Positions 1 through 12,228 are shown, numbered from the stretch's first letter. The stretch: DNA of 64,000 bases from Diaporthe sp. PMI_573 (GCA_021399435.1 JAJTUP010000002.1:2542001-2606000); one strand, 5' to 3'. Numbers and translations are program-made. The notes: generated by a model not told the origin, from the letters alone.

Positions 1-395
1 GAAGGTGTGGGAGCGACCGTCTCGCCTCCGTCACCCCCTACAGCTGTACGGCAAGCGGGGACAGATGCCCACCACGGCTCTAGGATTCAGTCCCGAAACT
101 TTGGAAATATACCTTGCCAGCCTGCTGGGAACCCTTACCCGTATAGCTCCACGTTGGGCTCCGCTCAACCCAACGCTTCGGGTCTACTGATATTTCTGGG
201 CCATCCCAATCGAGACTAACCGGACGTTCTTCGGTGATCACCACTGTTCGAGATTGCCCGGTCATGCAGCTGGCATCGTAGCTTTTCTCATCCCCTTATT
301 TTCTTCCGAACTTTCTAGTGTGCTGTATCTCGGTTCCAGACGATTCCTGCAGACACGCGGCTCTAAGCCACAACCAGGCTCACCTAGCTTCGAAC
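1..395. other. Left-edge non-coding stretch, upstream of methyltransferase gene
   Basis: No convincing gene is visible here. The open frames are short and lack family signatures. The right part is presumably the promoter and 5' leader of the plus-strand methyltransferase gene, whose first ATG lies at 396. Confidence 0.4.
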
Positions 396-2134
396 ATGGC
401 GTCGAACAACCCAAACAGGCGAAGCCTTGATCTCTTCAATGTCGATCAACAAGCAGTAGAGAATCTCGACCTGACTTTCCAGGAGGCTATTCCAAGCAGT
501 ACCAGCAACGTAAGTTATGTGTCAAGTAGAGTATCCCTTTTCCAACACTCTCCCGAAAAGCTGACCCGTTGGGCTTTGTTGAAGTACACAGAGATACCGT
601 CAGTAGACAAGCCCCTTTGATTTCTAACAGCGGTTTTGGCACTCACCCTCCGATTGCCAGCGACACGTACTCAATTTCAGAAAGCGTCCTCGCCTATCGG
701 GTGGAAAATGGCAGAACTTACCACGCCTACAAGGACGGATGTAAGTCCACACACGCACACACTCGCCGAGCCACTATGAGAAGGGCACGAGATCAACGGC
801 CACATCCTAGGGTACCTGCTCCCAAACGACGCCGAAGAGATAGAACGACTGCGCCTGACCCACGACATCCTCAGGCGGGCGATGGGAAACCGCTCACACC
901 TGGCGCCTTGGACGAGAGACCACTTCCCGCGGCGCGTGCTCGATGTCGGCACCGGGACGGGGGACTGGTGCTTTGACTTTGCCGAGGAGTTCCCCCAGAC
1001 CGAGCTAATCATAGGGACGGACCTGTCGAATATCCAACCTGACGTAGGGCCTCCGAATGTCCAGTTCATCATAGATGACTCGTCACAGGAGTGGCTCGAC
1101 GACGACCTGGACTACGTTCACACGCGAGACACCAATGGCTGTTGGGAGGTGCGCTACCATCTCGATTGGTCCTTCATTAGCCGTTGAACGGAGGCAAATT
1201 TCAGAAGAAAGGCCCTCCCCCCAAAAGATACACTCGGATGATGCTAATGGTGGATGTTGACAGAACATGAGCGCCCAAGTTATTCAGCAGGCCTTCCAAA
1301 AGTTGAACCCAGGCGGCTGGCTAGAGAGCCAGGAATTCGACATTGTGCTGCGATGCGACGACGGGACCGCTCCAGCCGATCACGGACTCAGACTTGTAAG
1401 CAACACTTGAGGGATACGTGTCCCCTTCTGGGCTTCTTCCATGCGCGATCTCCTATTTCGGACGAGGGAGAAAGACTCAAGCGAGCCTCAGCAACACCAT
1501 GATCAAAAACAACCACCCCATATCGTAGGCATGTCCGACCGTTCAGAGCTGCAGATGATTAACTCCAGGCATTCTAGTGGCTCTCGGAGTTAGACCGCAT
1601 AAGTCGGATAGCAGGGAAGCCTTGCACCATCACCCCTTGGCTCAAGATGTGGTACGAAGAGGCCGGGTTCGTCGACGTGCACGAGGAGATCTTCAGATTA
1701 CCAACCTGCGGGTGGCCGGAAGACCCGGAAGAGAAATGGATTGGGACGTGGATGGAAGAGATGCTAAACAGTGGCATTGACGGCATCCTCCGGGCGTACC
1801 AGTTGAGGGTGGCCGGGCTGACTATGGAACAGCATCAGGTATGCACCGCTATCCCCTAGGCTCTCCTACCTTTGATCCACCAACAACTCTCTGGATGTCC
1901 GGTTTGGACACAGATGAGTCTTCCATACCGTTGCACTCTAGGATGGGATATCATATCTGACGCAAGGCCGTGCTATAGGCAGCGCTTATACCAGTTCGGA
2001 GAGACCTAAGAAATCGGGATTATCACACATATTTGAACTTGGTCGTCGTTTATGGGCGAAAACCGGATACGGAGGCAAGCCAAGCGTTAGGGAGGATACC
2101 AGAATCTACAGAGCAGGAAGAAGCACAATCATAA
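396..2134 (+). CDS. LaeA-like SAM-dependent methyltransferase (six exons)
   Basis: This encodes a putative S-adenosylmethionine-dependent methyltransferase of the fungal LaeA-like family, whose founding member is a global regulator of secondary metabolism. The first ATG at 396 begins MASNNPNRRS. Motif I is clear (VLDVGTGTGDW), followed by the post-motif LNPGGWLESQEFD, the AGFVDV segment and a typical C-terminal VVVYGRKP. Inferred exons are about 396-509, 631-740, 784-1148, 1264-1395, 1578-1838 and 1979-2134, giving roughly 379 residues. Exons 3 to 6 join in phase with canonical GT..AG sites. The exon 1/exon 2 junction does not: exon 1 ends on a codon boundary but every nearby acceptor leaves one extra base, so the N-terminal model is unsettled or the copy carries a small indel. 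LaeA-like paralogues are numerous in these fungi and the substrate is unknown; membership of the velvet complex is not implied. Confidence 0.8.
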
Positions 2135-2451
2135 CGAGATCGAATCAGCTTGGACTGGCTTGGACAGCAAGAGTCGCACACCATCGGGCCAACGAAAGCC
2201 ATCTCAACTTTCCACGAAACGAGTTAAACTCTACAAATATGGCTGCCCTCAATGACGGATGTTTCCGAACGTGTACAGCAGATAGTCAAGGCATGGTGCA
2301 ATACGTGGGCGCTTTCCATTCTACCGATCCCTGTAACTCTGTCTAAATATTCCATGTATACCGTTGAGCGAGTTAACCCTTTAGCCCCTGGTTCCAGACT
2401 CGTTTGTAATAACCTCGCAGCAGAACAGTCTATCTCAAAGAGCCCCCCTAG
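2135..2451. other. Convergent intergenic spacer
   Basis: Spacer between the 3' ends of the methyltransferase gene (+) and the cupin gene (-). It presumably holds both polyadenylation regions. Nothing else was recognised. Confidence 0.4.
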
Positions 2452-3093
2452 CTAATCATCCCTCCTAACGAGCCACTCCAGGCCCCCGGCCCTCTCAGCT
2501 CCCAGCAAGCGCTTCAGGCCGTCTCTGGCAAGGAAGTCATGGTCGCAGTACTCGAAGCCCGGCACCACCGTCTCGGAGATGAGGAGCCCCTCGGCGCTGG
2601 AGCCACCCCCTTCCGCGTCTGGGAGCAGGTAGCTGGCCTTGTAGTGGTCGCCCTCGACGATCCACTGGAGCCTCTCGCCCCTGGCGACGTCGTGGCCCAC
2701 CACGAACGTCTCGACCTCGCCGGCCGCGTCTATCAGCACGTACCGGCCCCGGCCCTTGTGCAGCGTGTGCACCGTCCGCGCGCGGTTGCGGTGGAAGTTT
2801 CCTTGCGGGGAGCCCGGTGTCAAGAGGTAGAAGATTGTGGTTGAGGCGTTGCGGACTTTGGGGTCGAAGCCCGGGCGCCGGGGCCCGGCGAGCGACAGGG
2901 TTGCTTCTGAGGCTGGGGCGATGGGGAAGGGGGAGTGGATGAGGAGGGGGTCCCTGTCTGTCTCGGCGAAGTAGCCTCCCTCGATGTGAGGGATCATGTT
3001 GAGGGCCTTGATGACGGCTACGGTGGCGGGAGGCTCGGAAGCCTCGCCACGACTGCCACCAGCGAAGAATGGCTGGATCTCTGGGCTGGCCAT
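2452..3093 (-). CDS. DUF985 / cupin_5 family protein
   Basis: A single-exon gene for a 213-residue cupin of the DUF985 (cupin_5) family, related to yeast YML079w. The protein contains HIEGGYFAETDRD near the N terminus, an internal RNASTTIFYLLTPG strand, FHRNRARTVHTLHKGRGRYVLI across the barrel, and the family's C-terminal ETVVPGFEYCDHDF. The first true ATG is at 3093 (MASPEIQ); a longer in-frame reading begins only with GTG. Structures in this family are jelly-roll barrels, but no reaction is established, so only the fold can be assigned. It is divergent from the Fta4 gene across about 0.8 kb. Confidence 0.88.
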   Translation of the reverse strand: MASPEIQPFFAGGSRGEASEPPATVAVIKALNMIPHIEGGYFAETDRDPLLIHSPFPIAPASEATLSLAGPRRPGFDPKVRNASTTIFYLLTPGSPQGNFHRNRARTVHTLHKGRGRYVLIDAAGEVETFVVGHDVARGERLQWIVEGDHYKASYLLPDAEGGGSSAEGLLISETVVPGFEYCDHDFLARDGLKRLLGAERAGGLEWLVRRDD

Positions 3094-3906
3094 ATTCCAA
3101 TATAACACGTGACAAGGAAGGAAAGTATTCCGGAATATGAAACGAGGTGCGCTTTGGCCAAAGTTGTCGATGTTGGGCCCGGAGCAGAAGGTGAAGAGAA
3201 GGGGATGGGCGACGTCCGTGGCCAGAAGTCGTCATAGTAAGCCTCAATAAGACCCCCGATGAACACCAACACAGGGCCAACAGCGACTGATAGGCAGATT
3301 GCGCTAAGCTGACCGGGCATTCCGTCACCTTTATCAAAGCGAACATGGCCCATCTTCTTACATTGCAAGCAGTACGCAGGCAGTCATGAGCCCGTCAGAA
3401 TACAAATGCAGGGGAGCTCGAATTTTGGATCGGTGGACGCCGCTCCCAAAACCCGACTTTTGGGACAAGTGGTCGCTGTGCACCACTGCAGCTCCCACCT
3501 GAGTCGCGTACCTGGGCAGGCAATAGACAAAGTTTCAACGAGTTGAAAAAGAGACCTACCGTGTCCCAAAAGTTCGTATCAGAACATGTGTTCGTGGCAT
3601 GTCAACAGCATGAAAAAGTCATCATTATAGCAGGCTTGCACCTATGCTGACGTTGGATGAGGCTCGGGGCTGAACCAATCCAGGGGGCACGAATGACCGA
3701 GGTGGGCTGCATGGCAGAATGCCCATCGTATTGACTTGGGGTTCTGCAGACCACGTTACTGCTGCCGACCCACCCTCCAAGTTCAACAACACCTGCATTC
3801 CATGGATTCTCATGCCGCCAGGTAGTGTCGCCGCATTCAAAACCTGCAGGAAGCTAGAGCCCTTTCTAACCAACGCGTCATCAGCCACCAGTCGATTTCT
3901 TTCAGG
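3094..3906. other. Divergent promoter region
   Basis: An 813-base spacer between the start codons of the cupin gene (-) and the Fta4 gene (+), so it should contain both promoters. Open frames here, including a hydrophobic minus-strand one at 3018-3368, overlap the cupin start and have no family signature. Confidence 0.45.
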
Positions 3907-4734
3907 ATGGCGCCGCCGGCCCCAACCATCCTCACCCTCAAGCAAAACTTCATCACCACCCAGACGCGTCTCCTCTCACAGCCACTGCAGCCCAGCCGGG
4001 CCTGGCGGCGTGCAAACGAGGCCGCCGCCGCAAACGACGAGGACGCAGCCGCCGTGACGGAGAAGGCCGTCGACGACGCGCTCTTCCGCCTGAACCACAC
4101 CCTGCAGCAGCACTCGCGGCGCGTCTACGTGCCCCAGGCGACGCGCCAGATCGCCGAGCAGGTCGACAAGCTGTACCTGAGCGCCGGGGAGCGGCAGTCC
4201 CTCGATGACGATGATGCGGATGACGACGACGCATGGAGGAACGTCGGCGCCGACTACGCCGACGGCGCGGTCATCTCGTCGCTGCCGCCCGCCTGGGAAC
4301 CCGAGAGGGGGGCCGCGGCGGGCCCGCTCGAGGCCGAGCGCTACGCAGAGCTCGCGGGCCGGCTGCGCGGCCTGGTTGCGCGGAGGGACGAGGCCCGGGC
4401 CCGCGTGGAAAGGCTGCGCCGGATGAGGGCCGTGCTCGCGCCGTTCAGCGGCGGCAGCGACGTTGCCGAGGATTCTTCTTCGTCCGGCCAGTCGGGGGGA
4501 GGCGTCCAGGAGAACCTCGTCACCCGCGGCGGCGAGGTCGAGAAGGAGCTCGAGCGCATGCGTGTGCTGCTCGCGCGCGTTGGGGACAAGGTCGCGAGGT
4601 TGAAGGAGAGGGAGGCTGGGCGGGACGACGATGACGATGACGACTTGTTTGGTGATGGCGACGCGATGATTGTGGATGATGTGGAGGTCGAGGAGAGGAG
4701 GAAAGTGGATGGGCTGTTGGACAGTTTTGGTTGA
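3907..4734 (+). CDS. FTA4: Kinetochore Sim4 complex subunit Fta4 (CENP-U/50-like)
   Basis: A single-exon gene of 275 residues. The N terminus (ILTLKQNFITTQTRLLSQPL, then a conserved ..SRAW..) matches the fungal Fta4 family, a subunit of the Sim4/CCAN inner kinetochore complex (CENP-U/CENP-50 class). A second conserved block is the helix with HTLQQHSRRVYVPQATRQIA and the following VDKLYL. The middle and C-terminal part is helical, rich in Arg, Glu and Leu, with acidic Asp runs near residues 97-105 and again before the C terminus. These acidic tracts come from GAC/GAT triplet-rich DNA. The role in centromere attachment is inferred from the family. It faces the calpain gene tail to tail, 394 bases apart. 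Confidence 0.82.
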   Translation: MAPPAPTILTLKQNFITTQTRLLSQPLQPSRAWRRANEAAAANDEDAAAVTEKAVDDALFRLNHTLQQHSRRVYVPQATRQIAEQVDKLYLSAGERQSLDDDDADDDDAWRNVGADYADGAVISSLPPAWEPERGAAAGPLEAERYAELAGRLRGLVARRDEARARVERLRRMRAVLAPFSGGSDVAEDSSSSGQSGGGVQENLVTRGGEVEKELERMRVLLARVGDKVARLKEREAGRDDDDDDDLFGDGDAMIVDDVEVEERRKVDGLLDSFG

Positions 4735-5128
4735 CCGGAGGTAGGGAAGTAAGAAACAGTCCCCGTTCTGTGTTTCGAATGGCCCCTCTCTTCGTGACTT
4801 CCTGGCTACAACGCCGCCAAATCGGCAACAGGTTGGGTTCAAGGGCCGAAGGAGTTAGCAATCCGTGGATGCCCTTGGGTTGGCGTTTACAGGCGCGAGT
4901 CTGAAGCTCGGATTTCCGGTCGCGGTCGCAGTCACAGCAACTCTGGGTACACTATGAATGGCTGACTTCTATTCCGGTCTGTAAACACAACCAAAGTAAA
5001 TCGAGCCGAGTTGATACATACAAACTCATCATAGTCAAAGCCTCCAGAATCATGAGCTGGGTATCCGCCAATAACACATCCAGGGACTATACGCACGCAT
5101 ATATCACAAGCCAACGACCCCATCAAAA
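4735..5128. other. Convergent 3' intergenic spacer
   Basis: 394 bases between the stop codons of the Fta4 gene (+) and the calpain gene (-). It presumably contains both 3' UTRs. No gene or repeat was recognised. Confidence 0.4.
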
Positions 5129-8100
5129 TTAGGCCCCGGGCGTTCCCACAGGAGTCACTGTCTTCTCTGGCCCTGCCTCCCTGACAGACGCTTCGACCTG
5201 CTGCTCGGGAAGTTCGACATTTGGCCCCCCAGCCACCTTTTCAATCTCGGTGTTCTTGGTGCTGCGACTCTCACTTTTATCATCACCCGCCTTCTTCAGG
5301 GCCTCCGCGTCCTCAGAAGTTGCTTCCCCCGGGGTCTCTCCCTCAAGCTCCTTCTTGTCCTCTTCCTTCTCCTCGGCAGTGACATTCTCGGCAACAGCGT
5401 CCTTGCCACTGTCATCAATATCAAGCACCTGGCTCTCATTAGCCTCCTCCTTAGCCTCCTTCGCATCATCTACCTTCCCCTTCTCCTTCTCGTCGTCCGC
5501 CTCGTCGTCGCTGTCATCCTCCCACACCCACGGGTTCGGCCTCTCCACCCGCAGCTTCACAACCTCGTTGTCCCCGGGCCCGCCGTCCGACTTGTAGTAT
5601 ACCCTCAGCCCAAAGACCCCGACGGCGTTCCAGGGGTCCTTCTCGAACTCGCTGAGCTCGTCCTCGCAGCTCGGTCCGCTCGGCGGCGACGTGCTCGAGG
5701 GCTGGTTCGCCTTGACCGCCCGCGCCTTGGCCGCCCGCTGCTTGCCCGCCTCGAGGTACATGTCGATCTCGTGGTCGCTCACCTCGGACAACGAATCCAG
5801 GTCCTCGATGCCGTCGTCCGTCGAGGCGTCCGATGAGAAGTACGATGATGCCGGGCCGGGAGGCGGTGGTGGCGGCGCCGACATGGGCGCGATTGCACGG
5901 AGGTGCGGTGGTAAGTGAGGGCGAGTTCCTCGGGGCGGGCCGTACATTCGGCCACCGGGTGGTGGTGGCGGTGGTGGGGAGTAGATATAACCTGGGGGTA
6001 GGCCATGGGCTCTTGGGGGAAACGGGAGCCCAGGGCCCGTCTGTACGCCAATGTCCACGTTGTTGTGAGGAGGTCGTTCCGCCTTGTCTGCAGGCGGCTC
6101 GGGGGTTGCCTTCTCGGGCCGGGGCTGGGAAGCCTTGGGAGTGGGAGGGAGCCCCTCTCCGGTGGACGTCTCCATGGACGGCAGTGGCTGGCTCTCGGCC
6201 TCCTCCTCGGCTGCCGTCACATACGCATCTTCTTCCTGTGTCTCTTCAGTCTCGATAGGTGTCCTTTCAAACATGATGCTCGAGGCAGGTGTGTTGTCCC
6301 CCGGCTCGGTGCTCGAGTCGTTGCCGTCCTTGGACCCCTCTGCAATGCCTGGTATCTCAAGGCTGACATCCTTTTTGTCAGCTGTAACAGCGTGGGCCTC
6401 GCTGTCTTTGTCGTCGGGATTTGGGGTGCGCCCCGTGCCCTTGGCTTTGGCAGAAGCTTCGTCGCCTTTGGTCGTAGAATCTTCTGGGTTCTTGTCTGCA
6501 CTACTTTCGTCCTTCTCTTTCTTCTTTTCCTCCTCTTTCTTCTTTTCCTCCTCTTTCTTCTTTTCCTCCTCTGAGGCCTTCTCCTTCGCCTCCTTTTTCG
6601 CCAGCCGCCTCTCGCTTCTAGCTTTTGCACGGGCCCTGGCCTTCTCAGTCGCCTTTTTCTTCTTCAATGTCTGCCTGATGGCGTGTTTGCGCTGCTCCTC
6701 CCTATCCTTCATTATCAGCTTGGCCATCTTCTTCCTCTCCCTATCTCGCTTCTTCTCCTCATAATTCTCCCTTGCGGCTTTCTCCTCGGCGGTCTCGATG
6801 ATCCTTCCCTTGCTGTGCGCAAGGTCATACGCGAATCCGATGCGGAGCAGCTTCTCTCTCCGCTCCTTGGCGAACGCTCGTATCACATCCTCGACGGGCA
6901 TGATCTGCTCGTTGCGCAGGGCGTCGATCTTGACCACAACGACGTAATCGCCCGCCTCAAGTTCGAGCTCTACGTTGATGCTGCGATTCATGCGGTCTAT
7001 TCAAAAGTTTCAAGTTAGCAACTTTCATCATGATTGTTCCATGAGATGGCTGGAAAGGTATGTGAAGACTCACAGTAGCCCTGGCTTCGCACAACATAAT
7101 CCTCCTCACCGGACTGGTGCAGCCTGAAGCTCAGCTCGAACCGGTACTGGCCCTCAAGGCCCTTGAAGTAGCGCTCGTCGAGCTGCGAGCACACGATGAC
7201 GACAGGCCCGGGTTTCAGGAGGGAGAAGGCAAACTTGGTGTCGTGGTAGTCCAGAGTCCATGGCACGTTGAGGGTCGTCCAGATCGACGCGACCTTCCAG
7301 CTCGAGTCGAACAGCCTCGTGCGGTCGAAAGCCTGGTACTTCTTGAGAAGGTCGTCGTACGAGATCCAGAAGGAACCGTCGTCCCCGAACTTGTGGTCGA
7401 GCTTTTGAAGCCACTCGGCGGTCCACTCCTTGGACCCGTCCGACCACGCGCCCTTCCACTCGTGCTTTCCCCAGGGGTTCTTGAGGAGCACGAGGCGCAC
7501 GCCGTCAATCTCGCGGGCTTTGAGGACGGAGTATGCGTGGAGTTCAACGATGCCTTTCCGCTCGCCCCAACCTGACGACGTTGGATTGTCAGTATCATGC
7601 ACCTTTTCCGGTTTCGGGCCAGGGGAAAAGACGAGGCTTCATCACACGAAGCATGAGAGAATCCCAAGCCACCTGAGCGAAGACTATGGCAGGAGACCCG
7701 GATTTGGCAGCAACAGAGCACTTACCGCGACCCCAGACGCCAGTGGAGCATCCAAACAGGAAGTCCTGGTTGACCTTCATGAGCTCTTCTGTCCAGAAGT
7801 GCTCCTTGTCGAGGATGTCGGTTGTGTATATCTCTGAGGTCACGCCGCCAGTGAGATCCTCGATCCCCTCGCCCCCATAGCCGCCTTCGATAGCGGAGTA
7901 GTCGCCGTGGGCTTTGGCATAGGCCTTCTCGAGGAGCGGAAGCCACGTCTCGTTTGGGTTTTCACATTGGGCAAAATACTAACGTGACAAGATGAGTATG
8001 CGATACAAAATTGAAAGGAGGGGTCGAGAGAGTGGCCGGCTTACCAGTGCACCACTGTTGGACTGGTAGATCTTTCGGTACGCTTCCTCAGAGTTGACCC

Positions 8101-9155
8101 GCTCTCTATCCTCCCAGAGCACACGCTCCAAGCACCGCTCATCATAGTCTGGCTTGGTGAGGTACAGCTACAGACGTATCGGTGTCAGTAAAATTACGAC
8201 TCGACAGTTGACATGAGACTTTGATTCATATTGACAGGGCCAGCAAGCACCGCAAAACTCACCTTGTCGTCAATGATCTCACTGAACCACTCACCATCCC
8301 GGTGGAACACAAACCCGTACACGCCCACCTCTTGGTCGTGCGCCACGCAGCACTTCTCGATCAGGCCAAGCTTGTTGCTGATGGTGCACAGGGCGGCCAT
8401 GAGCCAGCAGTCGCCGTCCCTGCCCTGGCGGACGTCATGGGCCGTCGGCCCGTCGATGAAAAACTTGGGCTCGTCGAAGATGTCCACGACCCTCTTGACC
8501 GCGAGCGGGCGGAGCTTCGACTCGCCGTCCCCGTCCGGGGCGGCGTTCTCCCTCTCGATGCGGTCCAGCATGCCCAGGGCGCTGGTGGCAGACATGGGGG
8601 GCGGCGCCATGTCGAAACGGTCCTTGAGCGGCGGGTCCCGGCAGTAGTCGTCGCTGCGGTCGTCATCCTTGACGTTGTCCAGCGAGTCCAGGCAGTCCCG
8701 CCGGTTGAGCTTGAGGTCGATCTCCAGGTCGAAGTGCGGGTCCCGGTACTTCTGGTTGACCCGGCGGCACTCCCTGACGATCTGGGCGACCTTGTGTCGA
8801 CACTGTGCTGCGGCGTCCTCGTAGGACTGTTGGGTTGTCTTGGCCGGGCCGAGGCTCTTGGCCGAGGCACGTTTGGCTGCCCGATCAGAGAAGTCATTCT
8901 GTTGAGGAATGATGGAAGTGGCTACAGCGAGGTTATCAGCACGTGTCTTCGGCAAGGTGGCCGAGATCGAGGACCTCCCCAGTGAGCTGGGTGACACATC
9001 CTCGACTTACCTTTTCCAGGAGCCTTGGTCTTGTATTTGTCCCAAAAGTCATCTATCTTCTGTTGTGGTGTCTTGGGTTGCGGACGACGCCGCTTGTCTC
9101 CCTTGGACGCTCCGGGGCGTGGCCCTTCATCCTCCGACGAGCTCGAAACCGACAT
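5129..9155 (-). CDS. Calpain-type cysteine protease with long charged C-terminal tail
   Basis: This encodes a predicted intracellular calpain (peptidase family C2) of about 1181 residues. Exons on the minus strand are 9155-9011, 8921-8263, 8167-8045, 7978-7726, 7571-7074 and 6996-5129; all five introns have GT..AG ends and join in phase. The triad is visible: Cys220 in QGRDGDCWLMAA, His405 in GIVELHAYSV and Asn425 in LLKNPWGKHEW. The GGYGGEGIEDLTGGVTSE block is also typical. A C2-like beta-sandwich region follows (FELSFRLHQSGEEDY...). The last exon then encodes a roughly 500-residue tail: Lys/Glu/Arg-rich predicted coiled coil with a KKKEEE repeat, then Pro-rich and acidic low-complexity sequence. 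No EF-hands are apparent. The architecture resembles fungal calpain-2-like proteins rather than the shorter Rim13/PalB. Substrates are unknown; calcium dependence is only inferred. Confidence 0.9.
6518..6580 (-). repeat. Coding minisatellite in calpain tail (KKKEEE repeat)
   Basis: On the plus strand an imperfect 18-base pyrimidine-rich unit containing TTTCTTCTTTTCCTCC is tandemly repeated about three to four times. In the calpain reading frame it encodes repeats of Glu-Glu-Lys-Lys-Lys-Glu. The unit length is a multiple of three, so copy-number change would keep the frame. Confidence 0.75.
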
Positions 9156-12100
9156 AGTGAAAGTACAAGTCGCGTGGCAACCCTCGGCAATCTCTCCTAT
9201 CGTGGATAAATCGGCAGTTCGACGTCAAGAATGGTAATCCGAGTGTGCCTTGGGGTGTGAAAAAGCCTCGGGCGACGATGTGCGCTTTTAAGGCTTGCTG
9301 GGCGAGGCAACGAGCGAACCCCGGCGGAGGATTGAGGGGGGCTTCGCCGCGCGGTGTGAGGCAGAGAGGCACGAATGATGAATCCAAAATTTACTCAAGT
9401 CCGGACTTGCATTTGCTCGGGGAAATATACGTGGACTTGGGAGTCCCCAAGTATTCCAGCCTTGTTTCCTTCACTTGATAGGGCTGGGGACCCGGGTATC
9501 AATAGACCTCTGATCTAATGTGCAACTTGCGGTACCAAAGGAAGAAAGCAGCTATTTGAGGTTGGAGGAGAGGAGGAGAAGCCCAGGAACCAGGGGGAGA
9601 AGAGGCGGCCCAGGTTTTGGGGGCCAAGATTTATTCAGGTCTGGCCGGGTCAGGTCAGCTCTGTGGTCAAGGACCGGTGCGGGTCGACAAGGCTGCAGCG
9701 CCTGGACCCTCGCGTCTCGTCATACAATGTGGTTCGCGGGTGCAGCCTAAACCTGCACTCAGCGGGCGGCCCACGAATGAGGCTATGGATATCCGTAAGA
9801 GAGACTGGACGGGGGTGGACATGGGTTTCGGTTCCCTTCTCCCCTCCCCTCCCCTCCACATCGCCGGCTGCAGCTTTCCTGCTGATGAGCTAGCTTCTGG
9901 CTGCAGGAAGAGAGACGAGGTGTGAGACAGCAGAAGCCACCAGGTGAGAGGATGCGACACAAAGGAACAAGAGGAAGAGGAGAGAGCAGAGCGGCAGAGG
10001 CTGAGAGAGTAAGAGAGACTTGACCAGTCGAGCCGGACCACCTGGCAGGAGACACGCAGACGGGGCGAAGGCGACGGGAGGGCCGGTCGCAAATGGAGGA
10101 CCACAACATCTCTAGCCAAGCTGCAGTCTCGAAAGCAGCCATCCTGCCAGAGGGAAACACTGCATAAGGACTGAGACGCCACGGCGAATGGTGGTCGGCA
10201 GCGAGAGGACTAGCAGCAGGAATGGATGGGCAGGAGGGAGGTGGCATGTAACAGCCCAAGCCATGCGTGTTTTGTGAGAGGTCTGCTGGGGCCTCTTTCG
10301 CCGGGTGCTACTGGCCACGGACGGAGAGACCGGCCGTGTTCGTCTGCGCCTTGCATCCTGCTTCTTGCATATCGCGTCCCAAGGTTTTGCAACTCCTCGT
10401 CGAGCAAGCCGTGCTGCCGACATGCACAATGTGAATGCGGGTGAGCCAAAAGGGGCAGGGATGTGGTAGAAATAAGGCTGAGCCGGGCTGGAGCTTCTCA
10501 GCGTGTCGAATCGGCGGTACGGTACGCTCGACCAAGCAGCTGATGGACCCCGGATTATCGATGCGAGGCGTGGGGGGCGCCCAGACCCAGTCAGTCTCCT
10601 CGCGGGACACCCGGACGGGATCATCCCTGTGCTCTTGGTCCCAGCTGGATGTGCAACACATCCCGACTCACATGCAGACAGCAGGCAGACTGCCAGCTAC
10701 TTGATCGAGTGAGTGAGGGAGAGTGTGTGGGAGGACGGCACAGTTCGCATGCGGGCAATCTGCTGTAGACCATCTGAGCACTTATGTAAGTAGATCGGCA
10801 TACGCTTTCTGCAGCACCTGTCCGTCGACTCTCGGGTATCCCTGCAAGCTGCCGCACACACGCACACTGTTACATACACGGCACAGCAGATATTACATGA
10901 TGTCGGCTGGCCGGGTAGGCAGCACAGTCGTAATATTCAATAACACTTGCCCCCAACCAGCCAGGCAATTGAAGGCAGACTTCCCCGGGGAGCACTTGGT
11001 GACGACGGGACCCAGGATGTAGCGATCGCACCGGATCATACCGGGAAGACGGGTGGCCGCCTTCAAGAAGGGCTTGTTAGGTAGTCACCCACGGCGGGGA
11101 CGGCATCAGACGAAACCCCAAGATCATCAGTTGCCCGGGGAGAATCAATGGCAGGGGGAGTACCTATGTGCGTCGTCCAGGTGCAGTGCACTGCACCAAG
11201 CAAGCAAGATGTGACCATCGGCTTACTGTCAGACGGACGGGTCCACGGCAAGAGAGATGGCACTGGTCGTGCGCTGCCCAGCCATCGCAGCACTCGGCCC
11301 AGCAGGAAGCTGACTGCATGCAGCGTGTCTGTCGGTGAGGCTATCAGCTTTTCTATGGCCCTCCCCGGCCGATACCACAGGGGACGGCAAACACGGGGAG
11401 ACAAGACATGCCAACGAGCTGTGGCGCATCGTCTGATGGGTGGAGATCGGAAGGGGGGAGGGAAGGGTGAACGTGAACCAGCAAGAGGGACAAACCCAAC
11501 CAAACAGTCCTGGTGATCAGCGCAGAGCCGCTTCAACGCCCCTGCCAACACAATTGGTGGGATGGGGGAGAGTTTGCCCCCGCCCCAGTTGCACTGGCCT
11601 GCGCTGCGCTGCGTTCGTGCATGTGTGGGTTCTTTCGTGCGTGCGGGTGCAGACTGACAGCAGCTGTGACACCGACTGCCATTCGTCACCGACGAGGCTG
11701 TCGACAGGAGGACCGCACATACTCCTGGTCTAACCTTTGCTGCGGAACCCCTTGTGCAACGTTGCTCGGGGGACACACGCACAAGCACACGAAGCGCGGC
11801 TAAGGCGCGGTGCCCTCCCTGCCTGGTTGCTTGGACCGGGTTCATGGGAGTGCCTCCGAGTGAACCACCTGATCTGCCAAATGGTCGGCACAAGCAGAGC
11901 CTCACACGGCTCTCCTGTCTCTCTTTCTTGGTGGTGGGAGGGATGGGTGCGCCCACCAGTAGAGGGTCTAGACCGGGTGCTCTAGACTATATTGCCGTCA
12001 TTATCGATTCTTCACTTTTGGTATGTCATCGACCCGTACCCAGGTCAATACCATACAGTGATTACCCATCAGCTCTCCCATCATGATGTAGGTATATACA

Positions 12101-12228
12101 AAGCCAACCCCGCGTGCGCCTACGTCTCCGCACTTGCTTGCAGCTGTTGGACTGGTAGATCCGTCTCATACAGCCTCATTTACATGTCCATTACTAGTTG
12201 CTGCCATCCCATGCATCAAATTGTCTCG
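9156..12228. other. Large intergenic region upstream of calpain gene
   Basis: About 3.1 kb between the calpain start (-) and the ArfGAP stop (-). The longest open frame is a 297-codon minus-strand one at 11063-11956 with no recognisable domain and a compositionally odd protein. Nothing here could be assigned. It may hold the calpain promoter and leader or a non-coding transcript. Confidence 0.4.

Noticed and set aside
3018..3368. 116-codon hydrophobic minus-strand frame
   Set aside because: It overlaps the start of the cupin gene in another frame, and its hydrophobicity is not backed by any family signature.
11063..11956. 297-codon minus-strand open frame in the intergenic region
   Set aside because: Longest frame in the gap, but the protein is Arg/Ser/Pro/Cys-biased in a GC-rich stretch, shows no domain and has several competing frames. 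Not supported as a gene.
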